Assembly: GCA_001695595.3 (NCBI GenBank)
Contig: MBPM02000140.1
Span: forward strand, 1 to 64,000
Reading direction: 5' to 3'
Source of the DNA: Plasmopara viticola
Taxonomy: Eukaryota; Oomycota; Peronosporomycetes; Peronosporales; Peronosporaceae
DNA: 64,000 nt
The notes below the pieces were generated by a model, which was given only the letters and a program-made list of their open reading frames with translations, searched no databases and was not told the DNA's origin. Positions within the stretch are counted from its first letter, which is position 1. Each line of letters starts with the position of its first letter. This document shows, piece after piece, positions 1 to 10,430 of this stretch. The position numbers were made by a program, and so were the translations under genes.

Positions 1-786
1 AAAAGCAGCGAAGGCTACGTCGATCCAAGAGGTTACCGAGGCAATGATCAATGATGAAAATACTGCCCTGCTTGATACGTTGCCAGATCGTCTTGTGCTT
101 GCAGACGAAAAGGTCGATGGCATGGTCAAGTTACTTGATAATGCATCAAATCCAGACCTTGTGATGAAACGGCAGCTCAATGTCCGATGGCTTTCAACAG
201 TGCGTTGTCCTTAAAATGGCAGGTGACCACCGCATCATCGCTGAAATTGCGCAACTGCATGCAATCAATCGCGTATTATCAGCTACGTACCCGACAGAAG
301 ACACAACTTTTGTTACAAAGTGGAAACGTGTCATGAATATGCCACTACCATCCAACCGCCATGACATCTTCAAGGCATGTGCCAAGTGGTGGACCCACTC
401 TGACACGATTACGGAGCTTGCGCGTGCGTCGAAGGCACTCGGTATATTTGAGCTTGCGCTCATGTCCATTGCTCCGACACTCTTTACTCTTTACAAATGA
501 CCACTGGATTCAATACTTTACAGGCCAGCCAGTCGAATGGATCCCAGCACACCACATGCGCTTTTTGCATCCCAACACACTGCTACGGCTGCTGCGTTCT
601 AAGGTTGGAGAGCTTTGTATGGAGCAGTGGCGTGATGTACAATGGCAAGGTCACCTTCTAGACGATCTCAAAGTGCTCCGCCAGCTTGAAGGATACTATC
701 CGGACGACTCATCGGTGTTAAAGATTCAATTAAATGCTGGCTCCTTGGCTACGACTGTGGCTGGAGCTGTTTCCAGTCGCTGCTAA
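1..786 (+). pseudogene. LINE-1 ORF1, 3' fragment
   Basis: C-terminal part of the LINE ORF1 protein, presumed RNA-binding/RNP protein of the element. Readable blocks include KAAKATSIQEVTEAMINDEN, FVTKWKRVMNMPLPSNRH and ACAKWWTHSD. It ends with SSRC and TAA at 784-786, the same end as in the other copies. Compared with LINE-5 it lacks one C near 170 and has a short duplication near 482-492, so the frame changes twice. No known catalytic motif is seen. Confidence 0.85.
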
Positions 787-3700
787 AGTTGGGTTGAAAG
801 AACAACACGCCTGGAACGCTCTCTCGCTTATGACCGTGAACACAAACGGCATCAAGCGAAATGGTCACCTCTTCATTGACAATCTTTTAGCCAAGCACTC
901 GCTAACATGCGTCCAAGAAACCAAGTTTGCTGACGGCAGCATCTTAATACGTTCAAGTTTCACCTCTGCTCAAATTTTGCCCACAAACTCTTCGTCAATG
1001 ACAGTAACACGCGGCTCGATCGACCCACGCGCGGTCGCAGTAGTGGAGTACTGACACTGCTACGTTCTGATTTTCCTGGTATCGAAACGGCTGCAGAAAT
1101 GGTACACCTGACTGTGCCGGGAAGGTATCTTGTTGTAAAGGTAACGGTTCAACGTGCTCCCGTCTACATTCACAATGTGTACGCGCCTGTCGATAGACAC
1201 GAAAAGCAATCGTTCTTTCTAAACCTTCCAACAGATGGGTTTGAAATGATGCAACGCACTTCGTACTCGGAGATTTAAATACGCCACTTGACCCTCAACT
1301 CGATTGCTCGAAACCTGACTTGCACTACGACCAGAGCGCTCTTCTTGTCTTGAGTGGATTGCCAAACTAGGTGTAGTTGATGCGTGGCGTACCCACCATG
1401 ACTCTAAGCGAGTGTTTACTGGTCCTCTTCCTCGAAAAAATCGATTGGACTACATTCTGATTTCGGAGCAATTCTGCGACCGCTTCTACGAAAATGCCGA
1501 ATATTTCCTGCCAATGCATGCTGGCGATCATCTTGCTCATAGCGTTTCCCTTCGAAGTGGTACGCAGCTACATGGTCGTGGTTATTGGAAATTTCCGCGA
1601 TACCTCCTCGAATATCCGAAGGTTTATCAGCAATTGAAAGGGAGGCCGAGCAGGTCCTGGACCAGCTTCGCCATTCAGAAAACCCCGGAAAAATTTGGGA
1701 AAATTGGAAAAAAAGCATCAAGACTCAGCTTCAAGACGTCCAGAAAAAGCTCAGGCAACAAGACACGCGGGAGATCGAAGATGCTCGCGTCGCATTAGAT
1801 CAAGCAGCCGCCCGATACCGTGCATTGTCAGGCAAAGAATCGAGACTTTTTTGACGATGCTTTACGAAGCTATAAGGATATAGTCACGAGAACCCGCCAA
1901 CACAATCATGATGCTTCTTTTGACTTTCAAGTCAACAACTCGGAACGCTCAACATCTCATTTTTTTCGTCCTCTAGACACAAGTTTGCGACGCGTTTCGA
2001 TTGAGGAGGTTATAACACCAAGTGGAAATGTCTCAACGAATCCTCAAGAAATCTCTCTGCGTTTCTTGGAGCACTGGGGATCTGAGATGGGTGATGTCAA
2101 GAGTCCAATCGAATCGGCCTCTGAGCCAAATGTCGCGCAGCAACGCATACTTCTTGACTCAATTTCGAGAGTCGTCCCAGTCACGAGCTGCACAGCTTTG
2201 GAAGCCGACCTGACCACTGCTGACCTTGCAACTGCAATCCGGCATATGAGAGCGACATCCTCTCCAGGCATGGACGGTTTAACGGCTGGATTTTATCAGG
2301 TGGCACCATCAGTATTTGGCGAGTGCCTCGCGATTGTTTTCAAGGATAGACTGAGGCGCGGCGAGCTTCTAGCGTCTCAGCGTAAATCAGCGGTCGTACT
2401 GCTACATAAGAAAGGTTCACGCGCTGAGCCTGGCAATTATCGTCCAATTGCACTCGTGCCAGTCGACGTGAAGGTGCTGTCAAAAGCACTGACATATCGA
2501 TTACAAAAAGTAATGCTGGACCTGATCCATCCAGACCAAAAAGGCTTCGTCAAGACCCGATCAATTCATCATCATGTACGCTTTCTTGCCGATCTGCAAG
2601 ACCTTGTGACAAATCGAGACGAAGAGGCCTACGCACTTTTCCTGGACTTTCAAAAGGCATTCGACCGTGTAAATTGGTCGTATATGTTTCGGCTGCTGGC
2701 TTGCATGGGCTTCGGACCAGTTTTTATTTCATGGATTCAGCTCTTGTACACCAAACCGAAGGCACACCTGCTCATCAATGGTAATATCCAGCCAGCTTTG
2801 CACCCTACTCGAGGCGTGAAGCAAGGAGACCCTTTGTCGGCACTCCTACTTGTGCTTACAATTGAGCCTCTTGGAAATTTACTTCGCAAACATGACGAAT
2901 ACGGGATATGTCTGAATGCGAATTGTACGGTGACAAGTATGTTTTTCGCGGATGACTCGACGTTGCTCGCGGGTCAATTGATCACGCTCGGGCTCAGCTT
3001 GCATTGTAGACGTGTACTGTGCTGGCTCTGGAGCAAGACTTAATTTGTCCAAGTCGGTACTGCTGGCCCTAAATCGTAGCATGGTGTGTCCTGCACTTCC
3101 CGGGGTCCAAGTTCTTGGACGTTCCGACACCACAAAATACTTAGGCATCCCGTTCGGTCAGGCGTCAGTCAACGACATGATTACCAATTTTTTGGACGCT
3201 CGCTTCTTTGAGAGCATAAAATCATGGTACAGGCGTGCCCGCACACTTCGAGGTAGACTGCTCGTTGCACAGACGATGGTGCTATCGCGTTTGTGGCACT
3301 ACACTCAGCACGCGAATATATCTCGGGTCATTGTGCGGCGTTGGCAATCGATGCTTAACCGGTTTGTTCTGAGTCGTAAGCATGATCGTGACGAAAAGCA
3401 CGTGATGCTCATCCCGAGCGAATTTCTTTATCACAAGCGCACCCACGGTGGTCTTGGTATTCCACGTCTCGATGCCCAGCTCAAAAAGCAACGTCTTGCG
3501 CTGTTATTGCAGTTTATCGGAGCTGTAATTGGTGATGATGAGCAGAACTGGACGGCGGCGAGCATTGAGCTGCTGACGTCTGGATGACCTTGCTATGGCG
3601 GATGTCACGCACTCGACTTTCTTACAATCTCACCGCTTCGTCACGGCAAGCTTATCTCACTTGGCCGAACTGCAATGTGGTGGAGAGAGACGTGGGTGTG

Positions 3701-4938
3701 TTGGTACAAGACACGATGGAATGTCACGTGGTATGACTTGAGTTTGCACGAACGCGCCATGTATGGCCTACATCAGCCAATTTGGCTCCATACTGATGCT
3801 GATCTTCACTACGAGAAGCGAACACGATCCGATACGGTGGTGGTGCATCGACGTTGTCTAGGTATGGTCCGAACCACAACGAAGCTTTCGTCTCCATATC
3901 TCATGTAGCTTCAAATTACGGTCACTCGCTGACTTCAGGTGTGAAGGTGAAGCGTGGCCAGCTGCAACCACCTTCGTACAGCGACATATCGACTACACGC
4001 TTGTCTCAGTGCGACCGTACACACAGATGAAGTGGATGCGCTCGCTGTACCGGGAAGCGACGCAAATTGTTGACCGCCTTGGAGCACGACAACTTGTACG
4101 GGACTCGTCAAGCATAGACGCACACGGATGTCTGCTTCCACGAGTTGGCTACAGAAATAAAGCGAAGATATTCTTGATCCCGAAGATTCCACGGTCAGCG
4201 ATCCTGAAAATTGTCTGGGCGCCTGACCCTCCAAAAAAGCCGCACCCGATGAAAATTTACTCAGAGCGTGTCGACGACCAACAGATTGAAGCATTCGCGG
4301 AGTATCGAAAGCGGCTGCGCCAGATCCTGCTTCCGGTCTTCGAAGACTTGCAATTTCGTCTTGCGTTTCGCTTGCTACCCGTGCGATCGCGCTTCTGGTT
4401 CTTGGAGACGTCACATCCAGGCATCCGTAAATGCGTGCGCGCAGGATGCAAAGCGATAGAGACTGAGAAGCATTTATTTTTCGACTGCACGCTGGCGTCA
4501 AGGCTCTGGTGTCAGATCTTGCAGCTTGTCTCACCATTCTTTGTCTCTCGACCGTCGTGGCTTGATATTGCTCTCGCAAACAAGGTGCACGTACGCGACG
4601 ACTGGGTTCAATGTTCCGGTGTGGTACGAGATGTATGGCATGTGCTTCGAGCTGTGGTACTTCACACGATCTGGACGAACCGCAATCGATGCTTGTTCGA
4701 CGGACGGCAACCGATACCGGTAGCTCCAGCACTCTCAGTCATATTGTCGACTTTCTGTGCGCACATTCGCTTTTTCCAGCGACACCTGTACGACCGGCAG
4801 CTGAGACAAAATCTAAAACAAGTGATTGACTCGCTGAAGACCCATTCCGTGTTTCACAGCTTCACTTGTCAGCACCCGGGCATCACCCATAACCTGCAAG
4901 ACAGCACCATCAAGACCTGTGCGCACATGAACAAATAA
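734..4938 (+). pseudogene. LINE-1 ORF2 (endonuclease-reverse transcriptase), frameshifted
   Basis: Overlaps the end of ORF1 by about 50 bases in another frame. The order of domains is complete: APE endonuclease (TVNTNGI, VQETKFAD, NVYAPVDR, the GDLN block, RLDYILISEQ, AGDHLAHSV), RT (PGNYRPIALVP, FLDFQKAFDRV, TRGVKQGDPLS, MFFADDSTLL, KYLGIPFGQ) and a C-terminal Cys/His motif (CVRAGCKAIET, then HLFFDC). Relative to LINE-5/6 it has one- or two-base deletions near 932, 1245, 1337, 1625, 1845, 2990 and 3868 and a TGA at about 3586, so no full protein can be made. The RT core is open from 1820 to about 3000. Confidence 0.9.
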
Positions 4939-5799
4939 ATAACGTCTAGGAAAGAACACGGTTAACGTCGGCAAATACTGAGTTCATTCCAATCGTTTAA
5001 AAAACCGTCGTCCGAAGATGTGGGTGCTATCTGGTCGGGCAGCCTGCCGGGGGCCCTTACGGGTAAAGCCTCATCACTCGAAGAACGTCCGAATTTTCTG
5101 GGGTCCGCTGCCGCAAGTCTCGCACTTGATGTAGCCATACAGTGCACCTGGAGGGTAACTGGATACGAGCCAGCTGCGTAAAAGACCGGAGTAGGGGGCG
5201 CCTGTAACAAAGCAGTGAGAATGCGGCTTCGTAACTCAAGAGCTTTGTCTTCTGTGAACACTGGGGGCCAAGGGTACCTTGATGAAGTCTGAGAGCTGAA
5301 TCCCAGTGGTTATGGTGACCCGAAGAGGCCTAAAAGGCCAATTTATCTATGGGGCCATACCGGTCACTTTTTTTATCTTTACTATGAGGCCTGGAGAATC
5401 AAGAATTTTTTTCACTCCTCACGACGAATAAGAAGCGAGGGATTTTTATCTTATAAAGTATAACGATCCCAAAAATGGGTCGGCCCACGGATTGGGCTGC
5501 GGATCACGCCGTCGCGAAACGACGCGACAGTGTGCTGAAAGACCGGACTTCCGTTTAAGCCCCTGAAGGCTTGAAACGCGTGAGCATTTGGCATGCAATG
5601 GGCGCTGTATGTGCTGCCTAAGTGCCAAAAGTTGCGGCTGTTGATCGACCGCACTTATCGAGCAACGTTGCCACGCACAAAGGGTCTAAATGGCCTTTTT
5701 CGCCCGAACTTGAAGTCGAAACGGGGGCAAAAGTGTAGAACCGAAACCCTCCCAGCCAGTGATTGGATGAATCCAAAAAATACGTGGCAAACATAAAAT

Positions 5800-5829
5800 A
5801 TGTAATTTCCTTTTTTGAGGAAATTACAT
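5800..5829 (+). other. Conserved inner 3'-UTR hairpin of LINE-1
   Basis: Perfect 11-bp inverted repeat, ATGTAATTTCC (5800-5810) and GGAAATTACAT (5819-5829), with an 8-base loop. LINE-2 (about 11283-11313) and LINE-5 (about 54924-54955) keep most of the pairing; LINE-4 keeps it weakly. Possible RNA signal for the reverse transcriptase; function is inference. Confidence 0.55.
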
Positions 5830-5928
5830 AATTTTTTGTATATTCCTATTTTGGAGGAAATGCATAATTATATATAGTACACTAGAGTAGTAGAACAGAT
5901 ACTACGCCAGGCAAGTTGGTTAGACTTT

Positions 5929-5952
5929 CGCCTATATTACATAATATAGACG
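5929..5952 (+). other. Terminal 3' hairpin of LINE-1
   Basis: Arms CGCCTATATTA (5929-5939) and TAATATAGACG (5942-5952) pair with one mismatch and a 2-base loop. The hairpin lies 5 bases from the element end. The distant LINE-3 has an equivalent hairpin at 29334-29357, which suggests it is the 3' recognition structure for target-primed reverse transcription. Confidence 0.6.
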
Positions 5953-5957
5953 ACCTT

Positions 5958-5976
5958 CAACTGAGCTAGACGGGTA
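5958..5976. repeat. Target-site duplication, right copy of LINE-1
   Basis: CAACTGAGCTAGACGGGTA, identical to the first 18 bases of the tRNA-Lys gene plus one upstream base (tRNA on the minus strand). The left copy is outside the window. Confidence 0.9.
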
Positions 5977-6460
5977 TACTCGAGTTAAGATAATATCAAA
6001 TGTACACAAAAAGAGAAACACAACCAGGAGCAAGCACACCGACAAACACACCAACACCAAGTATAAGCTCTTGGTATGCACGCACGCAACCACATTATTC
6101 TACCCGCATAAGTCGGACAAGAACGTCGTGACAAACGCATGATCGAACAGTCTCTTGCGAAGATCATACATAGTTTTCGTGTTTACGAACAGAATTCTTA
6201 CTGCTAAGTGTAGACAGGCACCCCATTTCCTAACAACGGAAATGGTTTGAATATAGTCGAGCAGAAAATTTTATTCTTTGCTGTTCAAAACAGCTACTTG
6301 CGTCGCTCTTGTAGTCAAGAGTAATCGCACCGTGAACGACCACGACGATTGTTAGACTTAAAGAGAAATCCAAACCAAAATACGAAGAAGGAGCATGTGC
6401 TGCTTTCTAGTATAAATGCATGGCGCACAAATCTTTCACGCACGACTCTTACGCAATTTA

Positions 6461-6533
6461 CACCCCTTGTGGGGCTCGAACCCACGACCACTGGCTTAAA
6501 AGGCCAGCGCTCTACCAACTGAGCTAGACGGGT
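6461..6533 (-). tRNA. tRNA-Lys(UUU), array I
   Basis: The cloverleaf is readable on the minus strand: D-arm GCTC/GAGC, anticodon stem CTGGC/GCCAG with loop CTTTTAA (anticodon TTT), T-arm GTGGG/CCCAC with loop TTCGAGC. The A-box (TAGCTCAGTTGG) and B-box (GGTTCGAGCCC) are intact. Acceptor ACCCGTC pairs imperfectly with AAGGGGT. It may be a pseudogene or a tRNA-like repeat component. Confidence 0.75.
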
Positions 6534-6534
6534 A
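6516..6534. repeat. Target-site duplication, left of SINE-1
   Basis: CAACTGAGCTAGACGGGTA inside the tRNA at 6461-6533, immediately before SINE-1. Confidence 0.9.
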
Positions 6535-6791
6535 GACCCGGTGGCGTGGGTTAGTGGATTATGCTTCTGGTCCTCACGGTGTGTGTTGCGGGTTCGAGCC
6601 CCACATCGGACAAACTTCATAATCAACCAGACTTGGGGAGAGGACGGCACCAAGCGAAATATTTCCGACCCCGATCAAGAATAAGACAATAACAAGACGA
6701 AAAAGAATCTTCAGACTAAAAATGTAAATGTAGAAATTTAGCCAAGCCGAGAAGGTATAGGTTGTGTTAAGATTAAATACATGACAACTTT
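6535..6791 (+). mobile_element. SINE-1: tRNA-headed SINE at the LINE target site
   Basis: 257-bp element flanked by exact 19-bp copies of the LINE target (6516-6534 and 6792-6810). The head (6535-6609) is tRNA-like, with B-box GGTTCGAGCCC at 6591-6601 and a looser A-box near 6542-6556. The anticodon arm is too poor to name an isotype. The body has no reading frame. It ends GACAACTTT, close to the LINE-3 end GACAAACTTT. A second copy at 56807-57062 differs at few positions. Its absence of coding capacity, pol III boxes and shared target fit a SINE moved by the LINE machinery; the partnership is inference. Confidence 0.82.
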
Positions 6792-6810
6792 CAACTGAGC
6801 TAGACGGGTA
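6792..6810. repeat. Shared target copy: right of SINE-1, left of LINE-2
   Basis: One CAACTGAGCTAGACGGGTA serves as the right duplication of SINE-1 and the left duplication of LINE-2, so two elements stand back to back at one target. Confidence 0.9.
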
Positions 6811-6895
6811 CTTCCCAATTTGCCGGCTACTACGCAAGTCAAATCATAGGAAGTGCCCCCTTTCAACCACCTTTTCTACCCTTCGTTCTATCGCA

Positions 6896-9416
6896 ATGGA
6901 CAGCCCTGACATTTCTTCCCGCGCGTTTCGCAAAGAATCTTTCGAAAACGTCAAATCTGTCCCGTCTGCGTTGTTACTTACTGTAAGTAATCATTAATTG
7001 GAGAAGGGACTCGATATAGAGTTGCCTCTGACATCTAGTTCAACTGACGGCGCGGCTACGGTCACGCCGCCGAAACTTAATGCTTCCACCTCGGAAGCGT
7101 TCGCTGGGTCAAGTGCACCTGGTGGTCCGGACAGTGAATCGATTCTCTCCCCTCAGTCAGGCGTCAAGAATGTCTCGTCCCCACCAGATGAAGACATGCG
7201 TCCGACCATGGCTAGCTTACTTGCGCAGCAAGAAACCATTCGTCGGAGCACCGAGGACGTTGACGCTGCGCGTCGGCGTGTAGAAACGCCCAAGCCACTC
7301 GCCTGCGACATTGAAGCAATCGAACGCCAGTACGCTGCTGGCGGGGACTGGTCATGCATCGCCTCTCAGATGGAGCAGGCGCGGCCATATACCTTACCTC
7401 GTGCCAAGTACGATATGGTCATCGATACCGGACGCATGTTTGCAAAAACACTGCTCCAGAAGATTATGGCATCGCTAACGGGCAAGCATCACGGCAACGG
7501 CGTACTTGAACGCCTGTACAGCAAGTTCGAGATAGGCCAAGTGTCCAAACTTCCCGGTGGCAATCTTCGAATTAAAGTTAAGTCGAAGGACGCCTGCATC
7601 GCTCTCGAGCGCACAACGATAAACATCTTAGGGGGTGTATTTATGTTTAAGGAATTCGACGTGCTAGGTGGCAAGTACTTTGTCGATATTTCGAATGTTG
7701 ACTCGGACACGAAAACGGACGTAATGTTGCGCCGCTTGTTTTTGATGGGCTGCAAACCGGTGTACAATATCTTCCGTGAAGTGAATTTGCAACTGGAATA
7801 ACGTCAGCCACCTGGAGAGTATACTTCCTTAGCACGACATGCCCAGGTCCTCTCATTGTGAATGGATCAGTGTGTGACCAGTTCCACTTCGACAACAAGC
7901 TGCACCCCGTGCACGGAAAGAACTCTCCATATCCTTCCGAGCGTTTGCCGTTCGGTTATCGTTCGCATCATTTCATCGACCTGCGCACGAGTGACACCAA
8001 ATTGCAACGTCCAGCCACTCCAACCGGGTCACAGCCACTGCATCCTGTCACAGCTCTTGCTGCAGCAAAACAGGATCATCAAGCGACACCAAAAATAGCC
8101 ATTTCGAAGTCCAAATCGATGACCTCGCTGCAGCGTGCAGTACAGGAATCCAAAGCGAAAAATGATAAGAAGCTTCAACAAGAAGTTCAGCATGGTCTGC
8201 CGCTCAACTGCAATCAGCTTGCAAGTTCCCCAAGCTTCACTGATGATATTCTATCATTTGCAACGTTCGAAGGGTCGGGCGGGAAAATTTCCCCACCTTG
8301 TAGTCCCGAAAGCAGTATTAAGACACCAATGATGTACCTTACCAACGGAGAGACCTCAGACGGATTCGCAACCGTCTTCAACAGCAATAAGCGGAGCCGC
8401 GGAGACATTGACCTCTCGAATCTTCTCACTAAAAAGCAACCGCAATCACTCGACGGAATCGCGACTAAAAACTTTTTTGAAGTCCTGCAGACCATGGAAT
8501 TTGATCTTGAGCTTAAAGACGTCGCGGCAAGCAAGAAGTTTGGCGTGCGCAAGCAGATCGTTCCAGTAGCCGTGGCACGTCCTTCGGGGATAACCACCAG
8601 AAAGGGATCGGTATTTTTCATGGAAAAACATCACACAAAAATAAAAAAAGCAGCAAAGGCTTCGTCGATCCTCGAAGTCACCGAGGCAATGATCAATGAT
8701 GAAAATACTGCACTGCTTGATACGTTGCCAGATCGTCTTGTGCTTGCAGACGAAAAGGTCGATGGCATAATCAAGCTACTTGATAACGCAACAAATCCAG
8801 ACCTTGTGATGAAGCCAGCAGCTCAATGTCCGATGGCTTTCAAAAGCGCATTGTCCCTTAAAATGGCAGGTGACCATCGCATCATCGCTGAAATTGCCCA
8901 ACTGCATGCGATTAACCGCGTATTATCCGCTACGTATCCAATAGAAGACACAACTTTTGTTACAAAGTGGAAGCGTGTCATGAATTTGCCGCTACCATCC
9001 AACCGCCATGACATCTTCAAGGCGTGTGCCAAGTGGTGGACCCACTCTGACTTGATTACGGAGCTTGCGCGTGCTTCGAAGGCTCTCGGTATATTCGAGC
9101 TTGCGCTCATGTCCATTGCTCCGACACTCTTTGAAAATGACCACTGGATTTAATATTTTACAGGCCAGCCAGTCGAATGGATTCCAGCACACCACATGCG
9201 CCTCTTGCATCCCAACACACTGCTACGGCTGCTGCGTTCTAAGGTTGGAGAGCTTTGCATGGAGCAGTGGCGTGACGTGCAATGGCAAGCTCACCTTCTT
9301 GACGACCTTGAAGTGCTCCGCCAAATTATCCAGACGACTCGTCGGTGCTGAAGATTCAATTGAATGCTGGCTCCTTGGCTACGACAGTGGCTGGAGCTGT
9401 CTCCAGTCGCTGCTAA
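6896..9416 (+). pseudogene. LINE-2 ORF1 remnant
   Basis: Begins at the family ATG (MDSPDIS) 85 bases inside the element. A CAA codon has become TAA at 6995-6997. A one-base deletion near 7787 shifts the frame (reading resumes by 7858), a TAA follows at about 9151, and a small deletion lies near 9325. The RRM-like block (YFVDISNVDSDTKTDVMLRR) is at about 7678-7740. It ends at the usual TGC TAA (9411-9416). Confidence 0.88.
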
Positions 9417-10430
9417 AGTTGGATCGGAAAAACAACACGCCTGGAACGCGCTATCTCGCTTATTACCGTCAACACAAACGGCATCAAGCAAAATGGTCAC
9501 CTCTATTGAAAAACTTGTAGCCAAACACTCGCTAACATGCGTCCAAGAAACCAAGTTTGCTGACGTGGAGCATCTCAATACATTCAAGTTTCACCTCAGC
9601 TCAAATTTTGCCCACAAAGTCTTTGTCAATGTTAGTAACATGAGACTCGACCGACCCACGCGTGGTTGCAGTAGTGGAGTTCTGACGCAGCTACGTTCTG
9701 ATTTCCCTGGTATCGACACGGCTGCAGAAATATTAAACCTGTCGGTGCCGGGACGATATCTTGTCGTAACGGTAACAGTTCAACGTGCTCCTGCCTATAT
9801 TCACAATGTGTATGCGCCTGTCGATAGACACGAAAAGCAATCGTTCTTTCTAAACCTTCCAATAGAAGGGTTTGAAGATGATGCGACGCACTTCATGCTT
9901 GGAGATTAAATTACGCCACTTGATCCGCGACTTGACTGCTCGAAACCTGACTTGCACTTCGACCCGAGCCGCTCTGCTTATCTCGAGTTGGTTGCCAAAC
10001 TAGGTGTCATTGACGCGTTGCGTACCCGCTATGACTTTAAGCGAGTGTTTACTGGTCCTCTTCCTCGAAAATATCGACCGGACGACATTCTGGTTTCGGA
10101 GCAATTCTGTGCCCGCTTTAACGAAAATGCCAAATATTTTTCCAGTGCACACTAATGACCATCTTGCTCAAAGTGTTTCTCTTTCGCAGTGGTAAGCAGC
10201 TACATGGTCCTGGTTATTAAAAATTCTTGCGATACCTCCTCGAATATTCGAAGGTTGTGCAGAAATTGAAAGCGAGGCCGAGCAGGTCCTGGACTAAATT
10301 CGCCGATCAGAAACCCCCGACAAATTTGGATAAACTGGATAAAAAGCATCAAGACTCAGCTTTATCACGAACAGAAGAAGTTCAAGCAACAAGATACGCG
10401 GGAGATGGAGCGCACAGGAAAAAATGGGCA
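9364..10430 (+). pseudogene. LINE-2 ORF2 remnant, endonuclease part only
   Basis: Starts at the overlapping ATG (MLAPWLR). Endonuclease motifs are recognisable (TVNTNGI, VQETKFAD, NVYAPVDRHEK, ITPLDPRLD), with stops and indels near 9907 and 10150. After about 10405 the sequence jumps from the endonuclease-RT linker to the last bases of ORF2 (GCGCACA...ACGTCTAGGAAAGAAC). The RT, thumb and Cys/His domains, about 3.1 kb in sister copies, are deleted. Confidence 0.88.

Larger units (their letters stand above)
1..5957 (+). mobile_element. LINE-1: tRNA-Lys-targeted non-LTR retrotransposon, 5' end outside window
   Basis: APE-type LINE copy that enters the window in the last third of ORF1. It carries ORF1 remnant (1-786), ORF2 remnant (734-4938) and a 1-kb 3' untranslated region. 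It ends in a hairpin plus ACCTT, directly followed by the 19-bp target copy at 5958-5976. Its first base matches about position 49123 of LINE-5, and it is almost identical to LINE-5 and LINE-6 throughout, so it is young. It nevertheless has many single-base indels that the sisters lack, which disrupt both frames. These may be decay or sequencing error near a contig edge. Confidence 0.93.
4939..5957 (+). other. LINE-1 3' untranslated region
   Basis: About 1 kb after the ORF2 stop with no convincing reading frame. Homologous 3' regions follow ORF2 in LINE-2, -4 and -5, so it belongs to the element. It becomes AT-rich toward the end and holds two hairpins (5800-5829 and 5929-5952). There is no poly(A) tail; the element ends ACCTT before the target copy. 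Confidence 0.8.
5977..6534 (-). repeat. tRNA-Lys tandem array I (one unit)
   Basis: A single 558-bp unit between LINE-1 and SINE-1. Read on the minus strand it is tRNA-Lys, then about 160 bases to a short hairpin at the sequence GCTGTTTaAAACAGC, then AT-rich spacer to the next target. It belongs to the unit class with an 11-base insertion (AGTCAAGAGTA, about 6312-6322). I see no protein gene in it. Confidence 0.9.

Noticed and set aside
6535..6607. Plus-strand tRNA gene at the SINE head
   Set aside because: The B-box is good, but the anticodon arm and acceptor do not fold convincingly. Both copies are embedded in the same 256-bp mobile unit, so it was annotated as a SINE head.
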